A stretch of 64,000 nt of DNA from Alicyclobacillus tolerans. Lineage in GTDB: Bacteria; Bacillota; Bacilli; Alicyclobacillales; Alicyclobacillaceae. Made by a program: the position numbers and the translations under genes. The DNA lies in NCBI RefSeq assembly GCF_021739485.1, contig NZ_JAJFNK010000009.1, positions 89,364 to 153,363 on the forward strand. Direction: 5' to 3'. The notes under the pieces were generated by a model, which saw only the letters and a program-made list of their open reading frames with translations, was not told where the DNA came from and did no database searches. How positions within the stretch are numbered: the stretch's first letter is position 1; every line of letters starts with the position of its first letter. This document shows, piece by piece, positions 43,448-52,169 of the stretch.

Positions 43448-43530
43448 GGGAGATTCCTCGTTTCCCGTTAGATTTTCCCGGTACGTTCCCGTCGCACTGC
43501 AACTTGACTGGGCGAGGCCGCTGAGTGCTG

Positions 43531-43562
43531 TGGGAATCCCCGTGGGAATCTGTTTGGGAATC
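43531..43562. promoter_or_regulatory. Right arm-type integrase sites (three TGGGAATC boxes)
   Basis: TGGGAATC at 43531, 43543 and 43555, exactly 12 bp apart, matching the two boxes at the left end. Confidence 0.65.
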
Positions 43563-43679
43563 TGAGCAGTTGGATGTGGGTTCCACTCGTTGGAGTTGGA
43601 TTCCGTAAGAATCCTTTTGTGGCGCGGATTCTTTGGGTCTACATTCCGTCCGATGGAGTCCGTTGGATGGGGTTATCAC

Positions 43680-43728
43680 GGTCTGCAAAACCTCGATTCG
43701 CCAGTTCGAATCTGGCTGGCGCCTCCAA
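43680..43728. repeat. attR: 49-bp copy of the tRNA-Cys 3' end
   Basis: Identical to 24273-24321. Only the 3' part of the tRNA is present, so it is not a functional gene. It marks the right end of the element. Confidence 0.95.
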
Positions 43729-43748
43729 GTTGAAAAACCTTACGTCAT

Positions 43749-43785
43749 GTGGACTTTCCGAGTTTTTGGGGGGTCCACTTTTTAT
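43749..43785 (+). terminator. Hairpin terminator just right of attR
   Basis: GTGGAC pairs with GTCCAC across a long loop, followed by TTTTTAT. Probably the original terminator region of the tRNA operon. Confidence 0.6.
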
Positions 43786-43948
43786 CTGTCTTGCGGCTTG
43801 TGTGTGCGTCAATGGTGCGATTACCTTTTGATGACGAGAATGGTTTCATGAAGACAACTAATAGTTAGACAACTGTAATACGTACGAAACTCGGATGAAA
43901 AGTTGGTCTAGTATCCTCGAGCCATCTCCTTAAACAAAACCCCGTTTT

Positions 43949-43983
43949 GACGATAGCCAGTGTGGTATCGTCTCTTTTTTTAC
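43949..43983 (+). terminator. GACGATA/TATCGTC hairpin, first of a similar pair
   Basis: GACGATA-N10-TATCGTC followed by a T-run. The same design recurs at 44283. The stretch 43786-44282 shows no convincing gene. Confidence 0.6.
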
Positions 43984-44282
43984 TCGGTCGGTCGGAGACA
44001 AGGTAGACGAACGGGGGTGTTGAGACCGTTAAGGCTGTATCGTGTTCTTAATCGTGGTGTGGAAATTCACGAATGGACAATTACAAACACCTATGCTAAT
44101 TGGTGGGGTTGTTTGGGCCCTCAGTATGCCGAATGTGAACTACAAAGAACCACATTGATTATAGGACAGTGTTTATGGCATACAAGTTAAGCATTTGAAA
44201 TGCGATAGAAATCCAATTGTAATAGTTGAGGGTTATTCTTAAACCGTGAATTGACCCCCTTTTTCACATATACCCCTTTCTT

Positions 44283-44314
44283 GACGACGACTGTGTGTTG
44301 TCGTCTTTTTTTTA
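44283..44314 (+). terminator. GACGAC/GTCGTC hairpin, second of the pair
   Basis: GACGAC-N11-GTCGTC followed by eight T. Context (CCC, pyrimidine-rich, TTGACGA before the stem) is shared with 43949. Confidence 0.62.
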
Positions 44315-44397
44315 TCGTCGCCACTTGAATATGGCGGCAGCGGACATATACCCCCTGTCTTTTGGCGGGACCAGTCGTGCCTAATGTTAGAAATTTT

Positions 44398-44423
44398 TCG
44401 ACATCGACGCAATTCGACACCTT
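44398..44423. repeat. TCGACA/TCGACGCAAT/TCGACACC repeat outside the element
   Basis: Three TCGAC-led units in a row, like those at 26051-26070 inside the element, lie upstream of a small frame and an XRE regulator. Confidence 0.55.
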
Positions 44424-44494
44424 TTACGTAGGATCGATGGTAATGTGCACTTTGTGCTGTTTTAGAATGGTCCAAAGGGAAGGGGAAAGTTACA

Positions 44495-44671
44495 GTGCAG
44501 GACTTCAGAAATAATCCTGAAGTAAGTCCTTTAGCGTGGTGTCCTTATCGAAAGGAACTCATTCAGGTTACTCCATCGATTCAAGTTATGAAAACCGTAT
44601 TTTATGTTCACCCGACCGGTATTTATCCATATGTTAACGCTGAAGCCATGGTCATCAAGGCTGTGTCGTAA
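44495..44671 (+). CDS. Possible 58-aa protein
   Basis: GTG 44495 follows GAAGGGGAAAG by six bases and opens a 58-residue frame (MQDFRNNPEVSPLAWCPYRK at the start). Ribosome site and codon pattern look plausible, but there is no family match and the surroundings are gene-poor, so it may be a remnant. Confidence 0.4.
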   Translation: MQDFRNNPEVSPLAWCPYRKELIQVTPSIQVMKTVFYVHPTGIYPYVNAEAMVIKAVS

Positions 44672-45047
44672 GGAAAGAACTATTTACTTCATTTACAGCT
44701 TCAGGGGCGTTTGCAGAGGCTTTTGTTTGGTGTGCTCTGGTTTTCTTTACAAGCGGTACAAATTCCTAATGGAATGTCTTCGCTTTCATGCTTTACAAAT
44801 CCGGTTTTAAAGGTAAATGATATTTTATCATTCTCTTTAAAACTCTGACACCATATGCAAAAAACCATGCGTTACCACCGACTTCATCTAAAGTTCGGGA
44901 AATGTAAACGTTTCCTTAATATTTACACCTAAAGCGTTAACAACAATGTCTGCTGCAGATGATTTGCATTCAAGACCAATTAAGCTTTAAAATGGTTGTC
45001 TGTGTTCATAATAGTTCGCGTATACGTACATGTCAAGAGGGATGAGC
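44672..45047. other. Gene-poor AT-rich stretch
   Basis: Fragments of open frame but no start with a ribosome site. Nothing I can support. Confidence 0.4.
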
Positions 45048-45257
45048 ATGATCGAGATTAAGTTGCAATGTATTCTCGACCAACAACATATCACACAGGC
45101 GCAGTTGGCAGAAATGTCTGGCGTTCGCAGGGCTAGGATCAACGAAATGTGCCGTGACAAGGTGGAACGATTGCAGATATCCCATGTCGATGCGATATGT
45201 CAAGCTTTAAATGTGCCTCCGTGGGAGTGGATTGTATGGACGAGGGATAAGGAGTAA
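45048..45257 (+). CDS. XRE-family HTH regulator, 69 aa
   Basis: A compact Cro/C1-type helix-turn-helix covering nearly the whole protein: ILDQQHITQAQLAEMSGVRR, ARINEMCRDKVERLQISHVD, AICQALNVPPWEWI. ATG 45048 follows AGAGGGATGAG. It has the size of a phage- or element-type repressor. It lies outside attR and may belong to an older inserted segment. Confidence 0.9.
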   Translation: MIEIKLQCILDQQHITQAQLAEMSGVRRARINEMCRDKVERLQISHVDAICQALNVPPWEWIVWTRDKE

Positions 45258-45390
45258 GGTTTACCTTGCCGTTATGCCTGGCCGAAACGGCCGACAACTA
45301 TCTCCTTATCACACCGGGATCCGCGAGTCTTCGTCGCAAAACTTTCCTCCCCGAACCCTTCGATACTCCTGAAAATACAGTATCTATCTT

Positions 45391-46548
45391 CTACCTGCGT
45401 ATTCCAACGGGAGTTCGAATGCCCCGTCTCCTTACAGACACAGTCTTCATATACACTTGGCGGGTACTTTTTGCCGCTTGTCGAATCGAAAATTCTTGAA
45501 GTACCCTCGTACGTGCGAAGCGACCTGATAAAGTTGCGAGTTGAGGCTGGGCAAGTAATCGATGTATGTCGTTCGACAGAGCCCGTACCGTGGTCCGCTT
45601 AATGGCGCCATGGTCGCCAAATTGATGGGCAACAGACCTGCGCCAGGTCTTCGGTCCGATAATTCCCTCATAACCAGAAATTCCTGCAGTTATCACTGGT
45701 TTCCCACAAGCCATGGCCTCGAGAGCAACTCTTCCGGTTCCCACGACGAGGTTGGCAGCTCGGTAGTAATTTTCCATGTGAGTCGTGGGCGGAAGAACGC
45801 GAACGGCTGCCCGGCCCAGGCGCTGGTTCACTTGTTTGGCTAACTGAGAGAGTTGGATCCGATATACTCCGTAGCCAACCAGGACTGAAATGAAACTAGA
45901 GTTTTTTCGAGCTACCTGCTCCGAAGCCAAAATAAATTTTCGAGCAATCTTCCACTTATCCCCTTGAAATCGACCTGCATACAGGCCGATGGGCGCTTTT
46001 GGTGGGAGTTTTAGCATACGTCTGTATCGAATCACATGGGTAGTCGGTGCATATTTCTCAAGATCGATACCATTAGGGATCCATTTCACCTTTGCTTCAG
46101 GGGCTCCCGCTCGAATCACCCGCTGACGCACTATTGGAGATACCGCAATGACCAGGTTTGCAGCTCTTGCTGCACAACGTAATTCCGGCATGGAATAATA
46201 AACACCATGAACCGTTATCACCCGAGGTATGGTTGGCAGTCTTTTCGCGAGATGCGGCAGCATCCGAAAGGACTCGATGTCATGAGCATGGACGATATCA
46301 TATCCGGATTTTTTGACGATAGATACAAGGGCTAAAGCAGCTGTTGCCGAGGAGGATGACTTAGTACGGCTGATTTTGTGCACGGATATCCCTTGTCGAC
46401 GCAAAATGGGGACAAATGGTCCCCCATAGGTGGCCACTCCAGTCTGAATTCCGTACTTACGCAGACGCTTTGCCAAGGATAGTACGTGCGTCTCTGTGCC
46501 TCCAAATTCTGGATGTGAAATGAACATCAAGACCTTCACGGCGCTCAC
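45391..46548 (-). CDS. Glycosyltransferase family 4 (GT-B)
   Basis: 385 residues. FISHPEFGGTETHVLSLAKR at the N-terminus is the GT4 acceptor loop, YDIVHAHDIESFRM and VITVHGVYYS follow. The C-terminal donor motif GTGRVALEAMACGKPVI carries the conserved Glu. The C-terminal 25 residues are very basic (TVSVRRRGIRTPVGIRR). It is divergent from a PIG-L deacetylase, and the pair may build and modify an amino sugar of the spore or cell surface. Confidence 0.9.
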   Translation of the reverse strand: MSAVKVLMFISHPEFGGTETHVLSLAKRLRKYGIQTGVATYGGPFVPILRRQGISVHKISRTKSSSSATAALALVSIVKKSGYDIVHAHDIESFRMLPHLAKRLPTIPRVITVHGVYYSMPELRCAARAANLVIAVSPIVRQRVIRAGAPEAKVKWIPNGIDLEKYAPTTHVIRYRRMLKLPPKAPIGLYAGRFQGDKWKIARKFILASEQVARKNSSFISVLVGYGVYRIQLSQLAKQVNQRLGRAAVRVLPPTTHMENYYRAANLVVGTGRVALEAMACGKPVITAGISGYEGIIGPKTWRRSVAHQFGDHGAIKRTTVRALSNDIHRLLAQPQLATLSGRFARTRVLQEFSIRQAAKSTRQVYMKTVSVRRRGIRTPVGIRR

Positions 46549-46738
46549 CCCATTTACTCCTCTATTCCACAGAATAAGGTAAGGACGAGCAGTCCCGTTA
46601 TGGATAAGCGCACCATAATCACCTCTTGCCCGTTCATCGGTATGCTGCTGTACATATAATTGGATTGCCTGTTAAGACGTGTTGAAAGCGTATCGGATGA
46701 TCCCTCGTGTTGACGTTAGGGCAGGGGGAGGGGTGCAA

Positions 46739-47263
46739 GTGGAGCGCAAGTTGATGGTGGTGGCACATCCAGATGACGAAATAATTTTCGGTGGGGCACA
46801 TTTGCTGCAAGAGAAAAATTGGAAAGTGATATGTGTTACGAATGGGAACCATCCAAGCCGAGCTCGTGAATTTAAAAAGGTAATGAAGCGGATTGGCGCG
46901 GATTACGAAATTTGGAAGTATCGGGATACGTATTCCAATCGCTTTGACATTCCCGGACTGAAGAGGGACTTTGAACGATTGTTCAAACAACACCATTTCG
47001 CAAAGGTAGTGACACATGGTTTGGGTGGAGAATACGGTCATCCTCAACATAAGGTCATTGCACGGCTTCTGCGACGCATCGTAAAGTGCAACTTGTACGC
47101 ATTTTCAATTGGAAAAAGGAAGCTGCCCGCACCTGTCCTAGATAAAAAAAAGCGACTGCTAGACCTTTATCCAAGCCAAAAACGAACGATTTGGGAACTG
47201 TGCCGCGACGATTCCCTCAACAAATTTATTGAACGGGAACATTTCTTTTTGGTTAAAAAGTGA
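46739..47263 (+). CDS. PIG-L / LmbE-family N-deacetylase
   Basis: 174 residues. The zinc motif AHPDDE near the N-terminus and HGLGGEYGHPQH later give the family's metal ligands. PIG-L enzymes remove acetyl groups from N-acetylglucosamine-type substrates. GTG 46739 follows GGGGGAGGGG; longer in-frame starts are less likely. It resembles teichoic/polysaccharide-modifying members more than the bacillithiol enzyme BshB. Confidence 0.88.
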   Translation: MERKLMVVAHPDDEIIFGGAHLLQEKNWKVICVTNGNHPSRAREFKKVMKRIGADYEIWKYRDTYSNRFDIPGLKRDFERLFKQHHFAKVVTHGLGGEYGHPQHKVIARLLRRIVKCNLYAFSIGKRKLPAPVLDKKKRLLDLYPSQKRTIWELCRDDSLNKFIEREHFFLVKK

Positions 47264-47369
47264 CGGGCTGTCTACGAACATCAAGGCTGTCGTATGTGCG
47301 TTCGCGCCAAATAAGTGTTTCAAGAATGAACGTTCTTATTTGCGACGGATGTCGACCTAAGAAATCACT

Positions 47370-48320
47370 GTGAAAACACCCAGCTCGGAATCGTTTGGGT
47401 CATACAACCCCATCCTGTATCCCATGTGCCGTGCCCTGTACGGTGTTTTTGTCTATAGTGGTAACGCAAACATGAGGGCAGGGGGGCTTTTCATGGGGAT
47501 CGGAATGTTGGACTTGGAGCGGGGTTATTTAAATAAATGGGAGATGTACAAAGCACTTCAGGGAGAACAGATTGGGCCGTGCCGATTACCCGTGACTCAA
47601 GGGTTGTCGGGGTCGTCACTTGGCGTTATGTTAAAGAAATTCCGCAAGGTTTATGTGAAACCGATTGACAGTTGGGGCGGAAACTTTGTCAGTGTCGTTG
47701 CATTTGAATCCGGCAAGTATTCCTGGACTATGCAGCAGCACTCGCAGCAACAATATCCAACTCTGTCGAAATTGATGCAGGATTTGTCGGCTGCTTACGC
47801 ACATCAGATTTGCATTGTACAGCAAGCTGCCCCGTTGCTGGGATATCAAGGCAGGCCGTTTGACATCCGAGTTCACATGCAGCGCAATACGGATGACTCA
47901 TGGATTTACGCCGGCGCATTGGTGCGTGCGGGGGGCGCAAAGTCAATCGTGTCGAATGTCGGAATCAGCGATGGAGCTGTGCTTCCACTTGAAAATGTGC
48001 TGTTGGCCGTTCTCGCCAAGCCCAAAGCGCGAAGAATTCCGGTCAAATTGGAGAACATCGGCTATTCTATAGCTGGATTGCTTGACAATTACCGCGATTT
48101 TAACGAAATCGGAATTGATTTGGGCGTCGATCGAGATGGCCAGTTATGGCTGATCGAAGTGAATACGGACGATGCCCTAGGTGCCCCGAGTCACGAAATA
48201 TTTGCGGACCTTCCGGATCCAACCATTTATAAACAACTTCGCCACCGGGCAGAGAGCCGCCAAATGGCGATGGCAAAGTCGCTGCTTGAAGCATTTTTTC
48301 TCGTGGAGGACAACAACTAG
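47370..48320 (+). CDS. YheC/YheD-family endospore coat-associated ATP-grasp protein
   Basis: 316 residues. FMGIGMLDLERGYLNKWEMY is the N-terminal YheCD signature region. An ATP-grasp fold follows, with VYVKPIDSWGGNFV, GRPFDIRVHMQRN and the metal/ATP site EIGIDLGVDRDGQLWLIEVN. The family is associated with the Bacillus spore coat; its reaction is unknown. GTG 47370 lacks a strong ribosome site. Lies after the PIG-L gene, same strand. Confidence 0.88.
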   Translation: MKTPSSESFGSYNPILYPMCRALYGVFVYSGNANMRAGGLFMGIGMLDLERGYLNKWEMYKALQGEQIGPCRLPVTQGLSGSSLGVMLKKFRKVYVKPIDSWGGNFVSVVAFESGKYSWTMQQHSQQQYPTLSKLMQDLSAAYAHQICIVQQAAPLLGYQGRPFDIRVHMQRNTDDSWIYAGALVRAGGAKSIVSNVGISDGAVLPLENVLLAVLAKPKARRIPVKLENIGYSIAGLLDNYRDFNEIGIDLGVDRDGQLWLIEVNTDDALGAPSHEIFADLPDPTIYKQLRHRAESRQMAMAKSLLEAFFLVEDNN

Positions 48321-48428
48321 GCCAAAACAACGGGAACAATTTGTTAGGGAGTCCGGTGGAATTTACCGATCACAAGGCAGCAAGACAAGGTACAATAGCA
48401 TTAACTCAACTACACAAGGAGATCCGTT

Positions 48429-49823
48429 ATGAGATACATCAGCACTCGGGGACAAGTGCCCTCTATAGGGTTCATCGACGCCATTCTCATGGGATTGGCG
48501 GACGACGGCGGTTTGCTCGTCCCGGAACAAATTCCTCAAGTATCTGACGCTACATTGAAACAGTGGCAGAGACTGACCTATTCAGAACTCGCTCTGGAAG
48601 TCTTGACGTTGTATGTGGAAAATGAAATTCCCAGGCAAGACCTCAAGAAATTGATCGACGACAGTTATGCAACCTTCCGGCACAAGGAGGTTACGCCTGT
48701 ACGTCGTTTGGACGACAGTCGCTACGTCATGGAACTGTTTCACGGTCCTACCTTTGCTTTTAAAGACGTCGCGCTGCAGTTCTTAGGGAATCTATACTCC
48801 TACGTATCCCGTGAGACTAATTCCGTCATCCATATCCTCGGAGCGACTTCTGGCGATACAGGAGCTTCAGCGATTGAGGGTGTCCGCGGCAAAGAAGGAA
48901 TCCGCATCTGTATCCTTCATCCACACCAGAAAGTCAGCAGGGTGCAGGAACTTCAGATGACCACGGTCGCTGACGCCAACGTGCTTAATCTCGCCGTTCA
49001 AGGCACTTTTGACGACTGTCAGCGAATCATCAAAGAGCTGTTTGCCGATGTCGATTTCAAGCGTCGATACCATCTTCGCGCTATTAATTCCATCAACATC
49101 GCCCGGATTCTCGCACAGACCGTGTATTACTTTTATGCTTACTTCCGTATGCTCGACCAAGGGCATGACGCTCAAATCAACTTCAGTGTTCCAACGGGAA
49201 ACTTCGGCGATATCTTTGCCGGCTATCTGGCGAAGAGAATGGGGCTGCCCATCCATCGACTGATTTTGGCCACGAACGAGAACAACATCTTGGCTCGTTT
49301 TGTCAGTGAAGGCGTATATCAACCGGGTGAGTTCCGCAAAACCTACAGCCCGTCCATGGATATCCAAATCGCCAGCAATTTCGAGAGGTATTTGTTTTAC
49401 CTGTACGGGCAGGACGCTGAAAAAGCATCCGCTCTCATGGCCCAGTTTAAGGCGGAAGGCCGCATTGTGGTTGCGGGGGATGCGTTAAAACAGGTGCAAA
49501 CCGATTTCTTAGCGGACAGCGTGCGAAATGAAGATTGCTTGGATACTATCAGTGAGTACTATGAGAAGTATGATTATCTCATGGATCCGCATACTGCATG
49601 CGGGGCAAGCGCATCGGATAAACTCGCGGCTAACGGGGAGAAAACGGTTGTGTTGTCCACGGCCCATCCGGCGAAATTTGACGAAGCGATTCGCTTGCGC
49701 AACATTCATCAGAGTTATCCAGAGCCCATCGAAGCGCTGTTTGAGAAGCCCCAGTTTCAAACGGTGGTCGACGTGAGCAACGAAGCCGTGCGTGAACAGT
49801 TAAAGGGCTTTTTCAACAGCTAA
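48429..49823 (+). CDS. thrC: Threonine synthase ThrC
   Basis: 464 residues, the longer (E. coli/yeast-like) class of fold-type II PLP enzymes. It converts O-phosphohomoserine to threonine. The PLP Lys112 lies in FHGPTFAFKDVALQFLG, and LGATSGDTGASA binds phosphate. The N-terminus MRYISTRGQVPSIGF is family-typical. ATG 48429 follows AAGGAGA. No hom or thrB is adjacent, so the pathway genes are dispersed. Confidence 0.95.
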   Translation: MRYISTRGQVPSIGFIDAILMGLADDGGLLVPEQIPQVSDATLKQWQRLTYSELALEVLTLYVENEIPRQDLKKLIDDSYATFRHKEVTPVRRLDDSRYVMELFHGPTFAFKDVALQFLGNLYSYVSRETNSVIHILGATSGDTGASAIEGVRGKEGIRICILHPHQKVSRVQELQMTTVADANVLNLAVQGTFDDCQRIIKELFADVDFKRRYHLRAINSINIARILAQTVYYFYAYFRMLDQGHDAQINFSVPTGNFGDIFAGYLAKRMGLPIHRLILATNENNILARFVSEGVYQPGEFRKTYSPSMDIQIASNFERYLFYLYGQDAEKASALMAQFKAEGRIVVAGDALKQVQTDFLADSVRNEDCLDTISEYYEKYDYLMDPHTACGASASDKLAANGEKTVVLSTAHPAKFDEAIRLRNIHQSYPEPIEALFEKPQFQTVVDVSNEAVREQLKGFFNS

Positions 49824-49851
49824 CCTCGGCCACGGTTGCCCCTAAATCATG

Positions 49852-49884
49852 AAACAGCGCGGCATCTTTTTCGTCGCGCTGTTT
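49852..49884. terminator. Hairpin after thrC
   Basis: AAACAGCGCG pairs with CGCGCTGTTT around a T-rich loop; no clear T-tail. Confidence 0.6.
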
Positions 49885-50059
49885 GAACACGTCATCCTAT
49901 TCAGGTGTTGGTATGTGAAGAATGGCCTGTTACCCGGAAATCCCTGGGTGAAAAGAATTTTATTATTCAAAAGTGTCTTCAATTTCTTGGAGAAATAAGG
50001 GATACTAGGGATAAGACAAGCGGGAAGAACTCCGCAATCCCTAAGAAGGGAGTGGTTTC

Positions 50060-52105
50060 GTGAGCCGACGGGACATCATCTCTCCGCGTTCTAAACGCAC
50101 ATACACGTCACTGAAAGTGATTTTGCTTTACGCCATTGGCGGCGCCCTTTGGTCGGCTGTTGCCGCACCTTTGCTAGGGAAGTTACATCTTCCCCCACTG
50201 TTGCACACGACTTTGACCATCTTGTACTTTACTTTGAGCTCGGCAATTATCCTGTCTATTCTATTGCAAAGCGATCGGGTCCTCGCTGAAAGCCGTAACG
50301 CATATCACCAACTCTTTCAAAGCCTGTTGGAACCTGTTTTGATTCACGCCAACGGGGTGGTCCTCAATGCAAATCAGCTTGCGGTTCAGTTTTTTGACGC
50401 GACCTCAAAGGAAGAGCTCGTTGGCCAGCCGGTCTTAAGCCTTGTGCACCCGGATTACCGGGATACGGTCCAAAAACGAGTTCAACAATTGAACCATGGG
50501 GAATCCACCCATGTCCTCGAGGAAAAATTTATAACTTTAGGCGGGAAAATTCGAGATGTGGAAATATCTGGGATTCCAATTACCTTCGAGGGAAAATCGG
50601 CAATTCTCGTCATCTTTAAGGACATTACTGAACGAAAGCAACACCAGATGGCCGTCCAAAACAGTGCGCGTCGCTTGCGCACATTGATTGATGCCATGCC
50701 CGATCACGTTTGCTTTATGGACGCCGAAGGCCGGTGGATTGAAGCGAACCGTACGCTGCTTCGTTCGGTTGGACTGCAAGACGACGTCTATCGCGGTAAG
50801 ACCGGCCGTGAACTGGCAGACCTTTGCGATCCGAAGGTGCGGGATGAGTTTCTCCATAACCCCCAGTATTTTCCGCTCGCCTGTCACACCATGAATCACT
50901 TCAATCGCGAGTACTATCAGCCTGATGGAACTTTCACCGCTCACGAGATTACCAGGGTGCCTGTGGAGAATTCCGATGGGTCTACCCTAGGTTTGGTTGT
51001 GATAGAGCGGGACGTCTCCGAAGAGCGACGAGCCACCAAAAAACTGATGGAAAGTGAACAACGATACCGCTCTTTGTTTGACAACGACGGAGACATGGTT
51101 GTTTCAGTGGACCTCCATGGAACGATTGTCTCTGCGAATCCCTCCTGTGAAACCGCTTTAGGATATCGGCCGGAAGAACTGATTGGCAAGTGTTACAGAG
51201 ACCTCATTGCACCAGAATATCACGAAGGTGCTCAGGTGCGATTTCGTCGGATTTTACACGGTGAACCCCAGGTCCTGTTTATCACGACCATTCACAAAAG
51301 TGGACGTCTTACTGAAGTTTACGAAAAGGAGATTCCCATCATCGTGGACGGAACAGTGACGGGGTTCTTCTGGATTATCAGGGACATGACAGAGCAAAGG
51401 ACAGCCGAAGAACTGATGATTCAATCAGAACGGCTATCGGCGGTCGGGCAAATGGCAGCAGGGGTTGCGCACGAAATCCGCAATCCACTGACCGCACTGA
51501 AGGGGTTTGTGCAACTCATGCAATCATCCAAGCGGCCGCCAACGTTCTATTTGGAGGTCATGAAAGACGAACTTACTCGAATTGAGTCGATTGTGAATGA
51601 ATTGCTCCTTTTCGCCAAGCCGGCTGTGCCCTGTTTGAAACCGCACGACTGCGCAACCCTGGTTCAGGAGGTTCTTGATTTGATGTCTCCTGAAGCGCAC
51701 CTCCGGAACATTTCGATGGTCTTGAGAGTGGAAGACGAATTCATGAACATTTCTTGTGACAAAAACCGCCTCAAACAGGTTCTTGTGAACATTGTAAAAA
51801 ATTCGATGGAAGCGATGCCAGAGGGCGGAGAAATCGACATTGACGTCCACTTTGGGCAAGCGCAATCGATCTGTATATGCATCCACGACAACGGGCCTGG
51901 GATTCCCGAAGAGGGAATGGCGCGGATTGGAGAACCCTTCTACACGACAAAAGGAACCGGGACGGGCCTGGGTCTGATGGTGAGCCGAAAAATTGTTGAA
52001 GCTCATCGCGGAACTTTACACATCGAAAGCGAACTCGGCAAAGGAACCGAAGTCAAGATCGTTTTCCCCGCTGCAGAATTGCCTGTTACGGTCGGAGACA
52101 GGTAA
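50060..52105 (+). CDS. Membrane PAS sensor histidine kinase (sporulation-kinase type)
   Basis: 681 residues. Two N-terminal spans (about 18-70), three PAS domains (about 80-190, 205-325, 335-450), each ending in a (D/E)ITER- or DMTEQ-like segment, then HisKA with His471 in GVAHEIRNPLTALKGF and a HATPase with NIVKNSMEAMPEGGEI, DNGPGIPEEGMARIGEPFYT and GTGLGLMVSRKIVEAH. The HisKA/HATPase type matches KinA-E of the Spo0A phosphorelay. No response regulator is adjacent, also typical of an orphan phosphorelay kinase. GTG 50060 follows AAGGGAGTGG. Spo0 input is inference. Confidence 0.92.
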   Translation: MSRRDIISPRSKRTYTSLKVILLYAIGGALWSAVAAPLLGKLHLPPLLHTTLTILYFTLSSAIILSILLQSDRVLAESRNAYHQLFQSLLEPVLIHANGVVLNANQLAVQFFDATSKEELVGQPVLSLVHPDYRDTVQKRVQQLNHGESTHVLEEKFITLGGKIRDVEISGIPITFEGKSAILVIFKDITERKQHQMAVQNSARRLRTLIDAMPDHVCFMDAEGRWIEANRTLLRSVGLQDDVYRGKTGRELADLCDPKVRDEFLHNPQYFPLACHTMNHFNREYYQPDGTFTAHEITRVPVENSDGSTLGLVVIERDVSEERRATKKLMESEQRYRSLFDNDGDMVVSVDLHGTIVSANPSCETALGYRPEELIGKCYRDLIAPEYHEGAQVRFRRILHGEPQVLFITTIHKSGRLTEVYEKEIPIIVDGTVTGFFWIIRDMTEQRTAEELMIQSERLSAVGQMAAGVAHEIRNPLTALKGFVQLMQSSKRPPTFYLEVMKDELTRIESIVNELLLFAKPAVPCLKPHDCATLVQEVLDLMSPEAHLRNISMVLRVEDEFMNISCDKNRLKQVLVNIVKNSMEAMPEGGEIDIDVHFGQAQSICICIHDNGPGIPEEGMARIGEPFYTTKGTGTGLGLMVSRKIVEAHRGTLHIESELGKGTEVKIVFPAAELPVTVGDR

Positions 52106-52169
52106 CGCTTTCTTGGATTAGAACGCGCTGCAGCGACCTTCCCCGGCCGGCATCCGGCCGGGTGTGACT

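Noticed and set aside
43960..44190. A 76-codon plus frame right of attR
   Set aside because: It begins inside a hairpin terminator and no start has a ribosome site.
45391..47263. GT4 plus PIG-L as bacillithiol genes bshA/bshB
   Set aside because: The motifs do not match the usual BshA/BshB patterns, the genes are divergent, and YheCD context points to a surface role.
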